Positions 51,901-64,000 are shown, counted from the first letter of the stretch. The stretch: DNA of 64,000 nt from Ilyonectria destructans (GCA_020740775.1 JAHEWK010000042.1:62001-126000), one strand, 5' to 3'. Numbers and translations are program-made. Notes: generated by a model not told the origin, from the sequence alone.

Positions 51901-53802
51901 AGAGAAGAGAGGCCAAGGGAAGAGGGAGAGTGGTCCGGGGAAGTAGGAAGGTTCTGGCGATGGCGTTGGGTGTACCCGACACTTTGCTTAGGTGAGAGTG
52001 AGATTTGTCGATCTGAATATTTATCTCTGGGGCTCAAATAGTGACTGGGGTGACATGCACGATGGCCGATAGTACGCGGGGCGGGTGTGGCTTGACGTCA
52101 GCAGTGGGAGCTGGCGTTAAGCTCATGGTCAAAGGAGGATGATCCGCCGACTCGATATTGCTGGCGTGAGAGCGTCACCCCAATCCCATCTCGCTCTTGA
52201 CTACGTAGGCAGCTTAATAATCCCTCTGTTCACCTCTTTGTCGCTCCGACACGCGGCCCTGGGAGGATATGACTCCAGTTCTTCACATGCAGCCGTCTCA
52301 TTCCACGAGATGCGTAAATTTACTTAGCAAAAGTCTCCCATACTGAAGATAAAGATCCGTGTTGCATAGAGACAAGGCTGGTGTCCCACCCTCTGCTATG
52401 CAGAGACTCGAACGTACATCCCTTAAGCACCTGAGTACCGTAAGATGGGAAGCGAAACAGGATCATAATAGAAAGTAATACAGATGGTTTGCCTTAAAAC
52501 GATCTGAATCTATTATATCTTCCTTTCTATGCTAATATCTAAAATGGCCCTGCTAGTCTAAGGCGGATAGAACTAGAGATGAAGCCGCTTAAGACTTAAG
52601 TCCATGTGCCCGCATGGCATGGTTCCAGAACTCCAGAAAGCTATTGACAAAGTGTTGCGCAAAACTGCGCTCCGGTCCGGAAGTGATTGTTTGGGTGTCT
52701 CTTCGAATGAGTCGCAGAACGTTTTGAACACCCCCAGCTTGGCATTATACTGTCGCTCGTGCGCAAGCCTATTCGCCTCTTCGACAATAGAGATCGGTTG
52801 CTGATGCCATCGCCGCCTCGGAGGGCTGCGCGGAGCCCAGTTTTGGACAGTTTATAATGCACTTGTTAGGGGAAAAGGTGTAAATTAGGCCACTTTCTTC
52901 ACAGTTGCATGCGAAGAAAGTAACAATACAAGAAGGATAGTTGTTTGAAGCCATGGAAAATGTCTCAACCTGTGGGCTATAGGGTAGGTCTTCCTGCTGA
53001 CGGAGCTCCTCGGGAGTCTGAGGGGTGCCCTGAGAGGGCTTCGGTTCACGCTGTAGGTGTTACTGTGGGTAGCCCTGGAGCTGGAGCCGAAGTCGGAGCC
53101 CGAACAGGGCCTGCCAATTGATTCTCTCAGACTGACATATCCCCTGATTATTTATTTCCTATCCCACTTGAGTGATTTATTGTCCTCAGAGATGTGGATC
53201 TACAAGGGAATTAGAGTGAACCGTCCCACCGTTGAGTTTTGGCGGAACAACTCCAAGCTTACAATTCGACGAGCGCCAGAGATGCTTCAAGCGACGTGCT
53301 GGGAATGCGACAAGTGTACTATCCTGGAGGCCGTCGGTTGAAGGAGGCAGCCGTTATAATATCTGTTCCCGGTATCGGAATTTGAGGCACGGATTTACAG
53401 CGAGAAGTCGAACTGGATACGGCTCCACAACAAGACAACGCACAACGGACATGTTGGACCAACTGACAAGAAGAGAGAGCCGAACGATAGCAGTGCAAGC
53501 GTAAGTCACTCGACCTGTTCAACAATGGTTTATCTCCTCAATAGCGGAGAGAAACACGCCTAGCGAATAGGGTCAGTAGCTGACCTTTAACTTCCTTCGT
53601 TGTTCCTGGGGATCACCACTACGACGGATCGACAGGAACAAGAGATGTATCATCAAGACGGAAGAATACCTCGACGTCAGCTGGAGATTGGTGAATCTAG
53701 AATAGCCGATTGCACATCTTCTATGAGGGGAACAAGCGGGACGAAATGGTGAAGCGCTTCGAGCGACTTTCGATCAGAAGCGTGGTGAAGGCTAGCATCT
53801 GC
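48982..53802. other. Long gene-poor region
   Basis: About 4.8 kb without a supported gene. Frames at 50,395-50,862 and 51,578-51,982 (minus) lack any recognisable motif. A minus-strand box-A/box-B-like pair (GGTACTCAGG ... CGTTCGAGTCTC) near 52,400-52,440 could be a tRNA-derived SINE remnant. The first 200 bp are the promoter region of the Zn2Cys6 gene. Confidence 0.45.
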
Positions 53803-54708
53803 CTAATTTTGGTCATCTGCGGCGGGACACAACATTTCAAAACGTTCCACATCAACCTCAAAATCCCAATCACGAAGGACTTCTTCAGCACTCATGTACC
53901 TCTTGGTCCAACATCCCATCATAACTCGTCCGGCAAAAAGGTGGTCCACGTCGGGGAATTTGCCCCGTCTGTAAAGACGCTCGACTCTCTGCTGGTACTC
54001 ATCTGCCTCTTCACGAGTGTCCCATGTAAATCCAGCTCCTCTGAAGGGCCAGTGCCCCGTTTGGATGAAATAGAGAACGAATCCGAGGCTGAAGATGTCT
54101 GTGGCTACTGATGCCTCGCTTTCGTCCAAGGCGGCGGGATCGAGGAAGGCAGGAGTCGGAAGTGCTAGGCCATCTAACCCAAGTTCTTCACATGACGATC
54201 CACCAAAGTCACAGAGGCAAATATCTAGTGACGTCTCGGAGGTGGCATGGACAAGGAAATTCTCGGGACGAATATCGCAGTGGATGACGCCCCGACGATG
54301 GATGTATTCGAGGCAGTTGATGACCTGACGGGACCATTTCCGCTGTTTATCCTGCGATGGGACGCCGTGATGATCGAGATATAGCTGGAGACTGCTATGG
54401 CTCGCTTCGACAAAAAGCAAGGCTTTCTTGTCTTCCTGCCATCCACAATACCTAAAAGAGTGTTGGCACAGGATGGTATATCGATCATCGAAGCTGGGGC
54501 ACACTAACTTGACAGTTCGGGGATGATCTCCAAGGAACTCCAGAATCTTCCGCTCGACTTCGAAGTTGCGAACAATATCCTCTACCTGCTCTTCATAGGC
54601 AGTGCACATCTCCTTGCTGAGATTGGCAGGACACTTCATGATCATGCCATCCCCGACTCGGTGCAGGGTCGAGGTGGAGCTCACGAAAGCTACATTAGTT
54701 GACTCCAT
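53803..54708 (-). CDS. Small divergent protein kinase
   Basis: Exons 54,708-54,509 and 54,451-53,803 are joined over a 57-nt intron (donor GTTAGT, acceptor TTTTAG) that is itself open in frame. Splicing restores the usual HPRTVKYCGWQEDKK. The product is 282 aa. Seen are a short glycine loop region, a beta-3 Lys in MIMKCP, ALLFVEASHSSLQLYLDHHG, the catalytic loop VIHCDIRPENFLV (HCD for HRD, Arg for the usual Lys), CDFGGS, and TDIFSLGFVLYFIQTGHWPF. This matches the many small fungal kinases with relaxed catalytic loops. The Asp residues of catalytic loop and DFG are present, so activity is possible. No partner gene is nearby. Confidence 0.82.
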   Translation of the reverse strand: MESTNVAFVSSTSTLHRVGDGMIMKCPANLSKEMCTAYEEQVEDIVRNFEVERKILEFLGDHPRTVKLVCPSFDDRYTILCQHSFRYCGWQEDKKALLFVEASHSSLQLYLDHHGVPSQDKQRKWSRQVINCLEYIHRRGVIHCDIRPENFLVHATSETSLDICLCDFGGSSCEELGLDGLALPTPAFLDPAALDESEASVATDIFSLGFVLYFIQTGHWPFRGAGFTWDTREEADEYQQRVERLYRRGKFPDVDHLFAGRVMMGCWTKRYMSAEEVLRDWDFEVDVERFEMLCPAADDQN

Positions 54709-57700
54709 CGCCCTAGGATCATGTGTTTCGGCTATTGATGAAAGGAAGAAAGAGGAGTGTTGCTTATTTTATGACTATCAGGTCAAAGGCTGGGTTATTG
54801 ATCTTATGTGGATATTAGTGGAGGGATGACGAGCTGCAACACGCAGCAGCGCTGAGACTACTATTTAAGACAGCGCAGCTCGGGCAGATGAGGGATAATG
54901 TAACAAACAATTCCCTTTTTACTGGATGCAGGATGCGTGTATTAGGATTGAAGAGCGAATTGGCGAGTAGAAGTGCAAGCCAAACTGGGGATAGACTCGC
55001 AGTAATTCACGAGATTCACAAGATATCTCAGGCGATAGGTGGACGGCACAGATGCGTCTACCCTCACTCGCTCGCCTTACATGTTTTGCCACCATCCATA
55101 ATTGCATGGTGGCATGTCGATGGTGGACCTTTACGTTCGGGTGTGTGCACTACTGCAAGCCCCTTTCATAATACAAATACTTCAAGGTCCTCATTGGTCG
55201 CGTACTCGCTGCCAAAATAATACATCATCCCCAAACAAAAGGCCCTGTACTTAGTGCTGTTTGGATATTGGAATGCGGTAGCTCCTTGGAGGCATTTCTC
55301 ACCGTCTCGGAGGACGGCCAATTGTCCATTTACATTACGAAACGTAATCGGGGGCTAGAAGTCTGCCCTATGCAGATGACCAGCCCGGTCTTGGGCCGGC
55401 CAATGATAACCATTGGGGCCTTGATCAGCGATGTTTAGTGACTGGAATGCGGAAGGCTAGCCAGGTTTTGGCTGGACAATATAAATATAAGTGCATTAGG
55501 TCCTCGAGTTGACGCCTAGGTGAAGGGGGTGGTCGGGGGAACGACTCTTGCACCTCGGACACGGTCAAGATGTCGGCCGCAATGTCAATGTCCCGCAAAT
55601 TGGGCAAGGTCACTTTGAGAGCATTTTGGGAGCTGTGTATAGGAAGAGGCGGGGGTGGGGGGTGAGGGGGTGAGGATACTTGCCGTATCGGGCGGCTGAG
55701 GGCAAGAGGTTGGGGTCCACTAGACGACCCAAGGCCTTGTCTCGCTGTCCGGTTGTCGTTTTGCACTAAAATGCTGGCTCTGTGTCCACTTGGCGCCTCT
55801 GACACCACACTTGTCATCTTTAAATGCTTTTAATGCAGCAACTTTTCCAAGACAAACCAGTCGGGTTAGAGCATGGACTATTTCCCAGGCGCGTCTTGGC
55901 TTGGAGGGGTAGTGTAAACATGGGGGTAGGGAGAAGGGAGGAATGATCGATCGAGCTTGTTATGCTGTTCGCGCTTGAAGCATCTGATCTCACGATGCGT
56001 GGCAAGATTGGGTTTTAATGATTTTCATGGTCTAAATTCACAGGGTTCGTCTACTCTGTAATTCAAAAGATTGCACAACCCTAGGATGTGGGAACCACGG
56101 GCACTGCCTCTTTTTAAGCGCTGGAATCTGCTGTTATTTCTGCTGATTGTCTTCTTATTTCCCCAGTGCCTCCTCGGTGGCCTAGTGAAGTTTCGTGACT
56201 CATCGATTTCTTGGGGGCTACCAAAACACAGTGGCTGAGAGAAGAGACGACATGAGTGAAACAGGCCCTATCAATAAGCATCCAATGAAATGCGACAATC
56301 TCATCACATCACTGAGAAAAGAACTGTGCGCTCGTCACATGTGCTTGTCTGAGAAAGGCAGATGTGTGCTGCGTGGCTCACGGAGACAGGCTGAAACTGC
56401 AAACGGTGAATGGCCGTCACCCCGGGCTTAATTGGGGTGAGCCACACACTTGTTAGACTGGAATGCAGGGTTTTGGCTGTTCAGCCGCTGGTATTACCCG
56501 TCCAAATCCATGCATGTCTCAGTCTGCCTCAGCTGAGAAAAAGAAAATATACATGCCACCAGTGCTTGAGAGGGTGTGATATGCGACGCCCGTCCTAGCG
56601 TCGCCTCGCCTATCCTATTATTGGACGGGGCTGGCGAGACTCGAACGGCAGAAAGCCGGCTGTCCGACCGACAGGCCAGCTTTAATGAGCAAGCTGGATG
56701 TTGAGACATGAACTAGTCATCGGCCCGTGAAAATAATTGCTCCTCTCTTGAGTCGGACTCGACTTGATGGAGGAGCAGAGTGTACACCCGTTTCTTGGGC
56801 TTGAAGTGGGACGGATTACACAGACTCTGGACACCCCGCATTCCCAGCTTATTTCTCGCATTCATCTTGCTATTAAGTGCGTCCTTTGAGGCCTTCTGAC
56901 ATGGAATTACCGCTGTATTCTCTGCCTAAAAAACTCCCAGAGTCCGGGTTAAGGCTGGCTGATACACAGCCTTGCCTAGTTCTAGAAGGTTAATTGCCAG
57001 GACAAGGTACCCCGGTGCCTTCGAGCATGAACTGGAGGTTGGACACGGGCTCTTTCTCAGGGTTTGCAAATGAAGGAATTGGCCCTTGTCCATTGTGTTG
57101 TCAACTGTCGGGCGAACACAAACATCCATCAGTGTGAGTGACTGATTGACACCTCCCTTTCGCAACGCTAACCCACCTAAGAAACAGGCCAACAGGGATC
57201 TCATAGAATCAAATGACCATCATGTCGCATCTAGTACACCGAGTTTTTTCGGGGTGATCAGTCAACCAAGGATTTTATCCAATCCTTTTCCTTTTCCAAA
57301 ATCCTGAGCGAAAGGCGGCTGCCTCCGAGCTTGAGTGTTGCGGAGAGAGACTCGGAAGGAAATACAAGACCAAGGCCGCGCCAAAGCATGTCTCAGACAT
57401 CATCCGAAGTTGCTTTTTCGTTCCCTATCCTCGGTCAATCACTCCTAGACACCAACCGCTCTGACTCTGTGAGCCTCTTTCCGACCAATTGAGCCAACAG
57501 GAAAAAATGGCAGCTTTCATTATCACATCTCCTTGCACCATCTAAAACCTGCCATCTCTCAAGGTCAAACTAGTCCGACTTCAGACTTGTCATCCCTGTT
57601 GTCCAGCCAGCCCCCAGAAGTTGGAACCCCGGGCCATGTTCCGACTGCCGAGTTCGATCGGATGGGATCTGGGCGGCAATGGGGGGAGGAGAAGCGAAAA

Positions 57701-59280
57701 GAGGCATCCCGGCCCGGCACGGACGACCCCCAACTTTTCCTCTTGATCCAGAATGGCATCAAGAGCGGACGCCATGGTTCTCACTAAAGCCTATAACACG
57801 GCCCCAGTCTCCGCCTTTGCATCCGTACCATCCCTCCATAAAGTGACAAGTCTACTTCTTTTCGAGGTGAACACGCCGAGCTGGAGTCGTGATACCGTCT
57901 CCATTGGCCGATTCTCTCCCCCGGCCAAGGAGCCCATTGTTTACCCTCCGCTCCTCCACTTTCGTCCGGCGCTACCACAGCCCTACAGCAAAGGCAATCA
58001 ATGAAAGCCTCTCCGGGCTTGAAAATAGATGGGATGACGAGATGCACTAGACCCAAACAAAACACACTCCATTCCATTCCCTCCTCACACGAAAACACAG
58101 TCTCCTCGCCACCACCATCTCCTCTCTTCCGCGCACCCGTTGCGTCCCGCCCGTCTTTGTATTGAAAGTCGACTGTGGTTACTTGAAAGTTTGCGCCTGC
58201 AGGCGTGTTGCGACGTTATTTCTTCAGCAAGTGGTGCTTCATCTTATCATCTAGTATCGCCTTCACAGGGAGACCTCCGTAGAGAGCCACATTCCGCCCA
58301 TCAATTATGAATGTGAAAACCAGTTTTCGCTTCGTGCCATAATATACAAAGACGGTCGTGGCACACAATAACGAACTGTAAAAAGGCTGCTGACACATCT
58401 AAACCTCATCAGTGCTCCGACCTTGGTGCTTTTCTTCCCTAGTGAGAGAGCAGGTGACCGCTATTGACCTCTTGGCCGAATGTCAACTTTGCGGCCGTCA
58501 CAACGGTTTGACCTACCACTTCATGCAGGATATGCCAATTTGTGGCGTATGCAAGCTGATCATGAATTGGCCTCTCCGACTGTTGATCAGCATTACAAGT
58601 ACGTGAACATGTCGATCGAGATTCCGACGAGACTCGGTGATTGATCAGAAACGCGCGGGATGAGGATGCGATAACACCTGGCTTACATGGGCGCATCCTC
58701 CAATCTCTGTGCCCGTTGGTGTTCGGGGCGATCTGGAGGTTGCATTCAGCTTCTTCTCTCCCTGCCTTAGGTGCCAGCCACTATTTGCCCGGGCGAACAA
58801 CAAGTCATTCATGTCACAGTGGCCAGAACGGCAGGAATCTAACTTTGCCCAGCTTTGCCAGACATGCAGGCAATAGTTTTCAGCCAGGTATCTGTAGGCA
58901 TCGGCCAATTACAAGTCTTTGCAAACCACCCCGTCCACCCTTGTCCAACGACCATATCTCACCTTTTTTACTGTTTATTAAACAGTTGCAAGTCGGGATG
59001 AAAACGGTTAGGAGTTCACACTAGTGGCGGGGTCACATGCTGGCCCCAATGTATGGATGTTCCAGAGCGCATCGCAATCCCGATATATTTCGGGGATTTG
59101 AGGCCTTGGAAGCTGGAAGATGCCGTGTTCCATATGCACTTTAATTCCATTGGCCCTGAGAGATCCCAACCGCAGCCCGATGAGAAGTTGGAGTGCACAC
59201 AACCCTTGCTACCTTTGCCCTCGGCCGTTGTCGGGCGGTAACGGCCAAGCATCCAGAGGGCTGCGACACTGCACAACACA
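54709..59280. other. Long gene-poor region
   Basis: About 4.6 kb with no supported gene. Short frames lack motifs or are low-complexity (a Pro-rich 130-residue frame at 55,425-55,817, minus). A minus-strand sequence at about 56,625-56,685 (CGTTCGAGTCTC preceded by TGGCCTGTCGGTCGG) resembles internal Pol III boxes B and A, and is bounded by GCTGGC/GCCAGC complementary ends. It does not fold as a full tRNA. Confidence 0.45.
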
Positions 59281-59284
59281 ATAC

Positions 59285-60400
59285 AATTTATTACGCCCGG
59301 CGGCTTGAACCGAGATGGCGCTAATTCCTAATATATCCATATATTGCCCAAATTTGTCCTTGTCTCCTTCAGCCCATACCGTGTCCGCTTGTTGATTATG
59401 CTTCCCTACCTGTTCTCTCTCTCTCTGCGGATTCCTGTGGTGTAGTATTACTAACGAACTAGCTTGAAGCCTATTCTTCAAGTGTTTAGTGTCCTATCTA
59501 CGGCGGCTGAAGCGGTGTTCGCTTTTATGGCACGGGGTGAGGGTCGAGTGAAGTTGGAAACAGTGGGTTCGTGGGGGGTTGAGGGGGGATGCTCGTCTCG
59601 CTGGTTAGCTTGAATCAAGGCGGCCTGTGGCCAATGCAAACCGGATTGTCGCTCGAATGGCTTCCAAGTTTGGCGTCCATTTTTGATCATCAGATGGCGA
59701 CTTTCCTCCAAGATAGAAAGAGATGTTGCTTCTCTGTGCATTGAAGCATCTCTGTCCAGTATGCTGTCCACTTTCGGCATCGGAAGAGGAATTGTTCAAC
59801 TGTCTCTCTCGCTTGTCCATAATCACACCGGTCCGATGGTACCGCTTTGATGTGGAAGAGATATGCGTTCAATCTCACCATGCCCGTTCTGAGCTGAGCA
59901 AGAACGCTAGCTTCCTTCCGTGGCAACTGGTCGTAGGGTTGTGTCGTGTGTTTTCCCGGCAGTGCCGCATCGACTCTTTTAGAATGCCTTCCAACTTTCT
60001 ATGGCAGTGGCCCATTGGCGTCGACTTTGGACCGTGCAAAGCTGGGTGTTGTCGGTTTCACGCCCGGAAACCGCTTTTGAGGGATGGCTCCCTGCTGTGT
60101 TGCCTTCCGTGCCTCTGCCTTGGCAAGTTTCAGAAGCTCGTTTTCGTCGCTTAGGGTAGCCACAGGACCCTCACAAGGTTTGCGTCATTCCCCAGATCTT
60201 CAATCAAATCGTAGATACGGCGCATGTATTCTTGCCAGGACTTCTGACGGTGTTGCTTGAGCGTCAGCGCAGCGGCTTTGTTGTTCGTTATCAGTGCGAT
60301 GCTGCGATATTTCATCCTCGGGGGGGACTAATTCAAAATTTCATCCCATTCGCCACCGTAAATAAGCGTAACCACTCTGTTGGTACCGAGACTGCGCGAT
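59285..60400 (-). pseudogene. Tad-like LINE 3' remnant
   Basis: The minus strand encodes, with frameshifts, the same C-terminal region as the LINE at 15.3-16.9 kb: RKEASVLAQLRTGMVRLNAYL, ETVEQFLFRCRKW and, one frame over, SFYLGGKSPSDDQKWTPNLE and IRATIRFALATGRL. The 3' end again shows CCGGGCGTAATAAATTG at 59,289-59,305. Upstream, at about 60,240, an RNase H-distal LINE sequence (KQHRQKSWQEYMRRIYDLIED) can be read. The copy is truncated and dead. Confidence 0.82.
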
Positions 60401-60409
60401 TATTAAATC

Positions 60410-61110
60410 ATGCGTGATCCTGACAATAGTTCTTTGCAGTGGAAAGGGGGGAGGTGGAATGATGATGTCGTAGAATACGTTTTGTTTTCTATATTCTCTT
60501 CTTGTTCCCACCCTTATCGTCCGAGGCTTTGCAGGGTTCTTCCCAGACTAGGACTAGCACCTTGCTACATCATCATCACATCCGATACATGTGGCCAGAT
60601 TGATCCTGCTGCTCTGCCGTCTCTTCTTCCGGGAACGCTGTGGCAGGACGCAACTTTGTACTGTTGCGCTGCCGAGCTCAATACGTCGTTCTATGGAAAG
60701 TTTTCTGTTGAAAATGGCCTGACTAATCCTGAGAGCACGTATAATCCTCCATCTCTTTCTGCGTCCCAGCCTATACGTCTTAACGTCTATTGTGTGAGAA
60801 CTGGCTAGGACGCACCGTCTTGCCCGCGCTTTACACACCTAACTGTGATAAGTCGCCGATAGAACGTAAATAGTAGACTAATGACTCTACAAAATATCCT
60901 CTATGGGATGCGTGCACATTGATCATAGTTATAGGTAGCTCACCCAAGGTAGCGGATATACGATGGGAACACTTTGCCGGATTCGTCTGGTTGGGTTGTT
61001 AAGCTCGTCTTCTATTTACTGAGTTGCTCGATTTGGAGCAAATAAGCTAATTTTAGTGGTGTCGATCTTGCTGTGGTCGATCATATGGCCACGAAATTCC
61101 TCTCCTTCTC
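60410..61110. other. Gene-free stretch
   Basis: No supported gene between the LINE remnant and the pogo element. Confidence 0.5.
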
Positions 61111-61112
61111 TA

Positions 61113-63318
61113 CCATGCCCCACCACCCTTTTGGACGCACCACCCTTTCGGACTAACAGCTGAGGCCATTCCCACCAAAAACCCACCAATTGAATTGACC
61201 AGGTAGCTAATCAATTTTGAGGTTATACACAAATTAAATATACCATTTTGTAGAGAATTGACTCTTCTATTCGTATCGTCGTTTTTTGATGACCCTACCC
61301 GATCTGGTGGTGATTTGAGGCGACTCCGGGACCGTCGCGACTTGAATTGTTGAAGCCATCTCCACGTCTGATTCCGCCTCCTCGTCCGAGTCAAGTTCCA
61401 CCACAATAGTCAATCCGCCATCTACAACTTTCGTGATCCCTTCATCTTGGGCCAGAGCCTCGCTGAGGGCAATGAATCGCCTATTGGGGTTCGGTATGGC
61501 CCTTCTCTTCTTTCCTCTTTCCAACCGGGCTACCTTCTCCTGCAGGCCGGCAATTTGGACTTTGTGGGCCGCAATGAGTTGTCCTTGGGCTTCAAAGCCT
61601 TTGGCTATAATGTTATATCGTCGTCGAGTGCTAGGGGTTTTGCCTTTGCCCAAATCACGGATTTGACGTCCGACTTTTGGTGTATCGTCTGAGCCCAAAT
61701 AAGGACTAGATTCTGGAGGCCCACTCTCTGGCCTCTCTGCCTTGTCTTCTTGAATTTCTGGATGCCTCAATGCCTTAGCCCTGGAGACTGGCCAATTCCC
61801 AGTTACTCTCCTGCTGGATAATACATTCTTTGGGGTCATCCCGATCTCCCGTGCCTTGGCATAAGCCCGTATAAAATTGACTTTGTCAACAGGTGCGGAA
61901 TCCGTGAGAGAAGCCAACTTATCAAGCTCTTTTCGATATGCCGTCTTCATGGCATTAAAAACTCCGTTATCCAATGGTTGGAGCCCATGAGAACAGTGAG
62001 CAGGGAGATAACAACAATAGATGTTATTCAAAAAGCACAAGGTCATCCACTCGTCCTACCACTTCATGTTAACATTGACCTTTGGGGATAGAAGTGAAGA
62101 ACGTACCGTTGCATGACTTCCATGGCCGTCCATGATGATAAGTCTGGCGTCAGAGGCATCTGCAGGCTTAGTCTGTGGCATATACACCTCTTCAAGCCAC
62201 CTAACGGCGATGTGGTTGTCCGTCCACCCGTTGGGTGAGCTTATATAATGCCAATCAGCTATTTTCCGAAACTCGTTCAAAAACCACTGCGATTGGAGTT
62301 CCTTGCCCTTAAAAACGATACCCGGTCTAAGAGCACGCCCGTCTGCAGTAATAGCCTCAATGAATGAGGTCCAGGTACGGGATTGGGAGCTCTTAAGAAA
62401 TGCCTTCTTCTTAGGCTCTGCACTTCCAACCACCAAACTGTCCAGGCCTAATGGAATCAATCTGATCAGTTACACCCATGAATAAAGGCATGAATACCCA
62501 CCAAAACCGAACATAATACCTCCCTCGTCCATGTTAACGGTATTCTCCGGTTTGATCCATCCATATTCCTTTTCTCGGATATCAAAGTACCAGTTCACGG
62601 CTTTAGGAGTGAATAAGTCAAACCTGTTGGCTTCTTGACGTCTTCCGCGCTTGGTCTTGATCTCTGGATAACATTTGATAAATCTGGCTACCCAGTTGGC
62701 CCCCAATATCCCCTTGTCATTTTGTTGATTCAGGAGGGCCACAACGCAGGCACGAATCTGACTGTGAGAGGGAGCATAACCCAAAGACTCTTGACGAAGA
62801 ATCCAGGAGACTAAATGAGCTTCTTGATTCTTGGAGAGGCGTGCTTTTGGCTGAATCTGATCGGCTAAGGCACCTTGTCCGTTGAGTCTATCGGAGACGG
62901 TCTGCTTTGGCACTCCACTTCTGACAAGCCTTGGTGAGGGATAGACGCTTGTTTGTGACGTCTGATATAGCGTTAGCAATCGTTTCTTCTGAATAAACGT
63001 GTCGAGGCCTTTTACGAGTCATTGTGATGACATTGTTGAAGATTGGGAGAAAGAGAGTCGAGTGAATTCAGGAGGAAATTTGGTGGCTGTCAACCAATAT
63101 TGCAGGACAGGGTGCGCACGTTCCCCAGAGTCCCAATCAACCAAACAAATTGCGTATAATTATCTTCAGTCATTTTTATAATCGTTGAATGCGACAGCTT
63201 GCGAATAACTTCAAATTTGAGCCTAATCTCTATAAGTGATGTGGTTGAGTTTTATATGGGCTGGTGGAATTTTTGCTGTCCGAAAGGGTGGGGCGTCCGA
63301 AAGGGTGGTGGGGCATGG
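61113..63318 (-). mobile_element. Pogo-type (Tc1-pogo superfamily) DNA transposon, nearly complete
   Basis: The inverted ends of 41 bp (61,113-61,153 and 63,278-63,318; outer end CCATGCCCCACCACCCTTT) differ at only two positions and are bordered by TA on both sides (61,111-61,112 and 63,319-63,320), the target of this superfamily. Within each end a CCACCCTTTCGGAC unit is present twice, perhaps a doubled transposase-binding site. The interior carries one spliced transposase gene on the minus strand. Total length is 2,206 bp. Confidence 0.9.
61267..63022 (-). pseudogene. Pogo-type transposase with a single frameshift
   Basis: Starting at ATG 63,022 (MTRKRPRHVYSEETIANAIS), the HTH reads LSLTKA and then loses frame. 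Removing one T at 62,936-62,937 would continue with VRSGVPKQTVSDRLNG, so one inserted base breaks the gene. The rest is open: CENP-B-like HTH (ILGANWVARFIKCYPEIK), NMDEGGIMFGFG (first Asp), intron 1 (about 62,506-62,450), DSLVVGSAEPKKKAFLKSS, ARLIIMDGHGSHAT (second Asp), intron 2 (about 62,108-62,057; GTACGT...GGTAG), then PAHCSHGLQPLDNGVF (third Asp). The C-terminal part has a coiled-coil-like region and an acidic then basic tail (SGRVIKKRRYE). A sequencing error is an alternative to true inactivation. Confidence 0.87.
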
Positions 63319-63319
63319 T

Positions 63320-64000
63320 AGAGAGCCTCATATCGTGTCGATGATCTTTTCCCATGTCTTCGATCTTCGATAATCCGGACGCCTTGCCCCATCCACCATA
63401 TTCTCCCCGGTCGTAAAAGTAACGTGACCTATGGCACTAGTCCTAATACCGCTAGACTCCTCTCAGTCAATAGCCTGAGCTTGCTGAGGTAACGTCACAG
63501 AGCCACACATCACGTGCCGTCGCGTGAGAAACGCACCTGCCCTCAGCGCGACAACAAGGGGGAACTTCACGCTTCCTTTCGCCAACAACCTCACTCTCAT
63601 AAGTGGTAATCACCCTCATCCGGTCGCAGTCTCAAAACCCCACGTTGTCATCCCCATTAGCCCATCATTCGCCTCTTGTTCTTCCTCTTTGCCCAAAGTC
63701 ACACAACGCACGCCATGGAGCAAAGACAAGACGCACTTCCGTGTTTCACTCGTCCCGTTTCTTATCGAGATTCCTCGCGACAACCGAGAACAACTCGCAC
63801 TGGCCCCATCACAGTCCCTGCCAACCCGGCCAACCCGACTACCTGGCTACGGCAGGGTGACTACGCTTGGTAGTGACTGTTTGGTCATGGGGCTTACTTA
63901 TCGACGTGCGTGACCATCTTGGCTTGAACAACACCTCGCCTCGGTCCTTTTTTTTTTGTCATCCCACCAGGCGTAGCGGCCACGTCTTGGTACACTGTGC
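63320..64000. other. No gene recognised at the right edge
   Basis: A 129-residue frame at 63,524-63,913 has no known motifs. The window ends in unassigned sequence. Confidence 0.45.

Noticed and set aside
49100..53800. Several 60-155-residue frames as genes
   Set aside because: No motifs, no splice structure and no codon signal distinguish them from chance frames.

Overview
The window looks like a repeat-rich accessory stretch from a filamentous ascomycete (Pezizomycotina). The evidence is: spliceosomal introns of about 50-80 nt with CTAAC/CTGAC-type branch points, Zn2Cys6 regulators, an orphan NLR-type phosphorylase domain, a ULD-domain protein, and fungal-type DNA transposons and Tad-like LINEs. 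Several copies carry stops of the type left by RIP (CAR to TAR, TGG to TAG/TAA). No taxon can be named from sequence alone.

Layout. 1-5 kb is degenerate: three 80-bp tandem units, an AT-rich RIP-like block and a possible solo LTR. 5.19-8.03 kb is an apparently intact Mutator-like (MULE) transposon with 43-bp inverted ends, an 8-bp target duplication and a two-exon transposase. 8.5-11.3 kb holds a LINE 3' end, a dispersed repeat and a RIP-damaged Copia fragment. A secreted alpha/beta-hydrolase gene lies at 13.2-14.3 kb, followed by broken Fot/pogo and LINE remnants to 17.5 kb. A sugar-transporter gene with an apparent frameshift lies at 18.0-19.7 kb.

The most striking object is at 20,116-24,637. 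It is a 4.5-kb element with perfect 39-bp inverted ends and a GTTAG target duplication. It carries three intact genes: an integrase-like DDE transposase of an uncommon eukaryotic class (possibly IS3EU-like), a six-cysteine (DUF3716-like) basic protein, and an unknown protein with several SUMO-type motifs.

25.0-33.0 kb is a small metabolic neighbourhood. A Zn2Cys6 regulator is divergent from a xylitol/sorbitol dehydrogenase, followed by an extended SDR epimerase/dehydratase and a secreted SMP-30-like beta-propeller. With the transporter on the far side of the 4.5-kb transposon, this may be a sugar or polyol catabolic cluster that was split by the insertion. This is an inference.

34-43.6 kb has a second copy of the dispersed repeat, a cyclophilin-like-fold protein, a perfect hairpin, a hAT element with an intact transposase but no matching target duplication, a 5'-truncated membrane-protein gene, a broken Tc1 element and a 46-bp satellite array. 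44-46.3 kb carries an orphan PNP/UDP-phosphorylase domain gene next to a ULD-domain gene. 46.8-49.0 kb is a DAL81/TamA-like Zn2Cys6 factor. 53.8-54.7 kb is a small divergent protein kinase. 59.3-60.4 kb is a LINE remnant, and 61.1-63.3 kb is a nearly complete pogo-type element broken by one base. The remaining stretches hold nothing I can support as genes.
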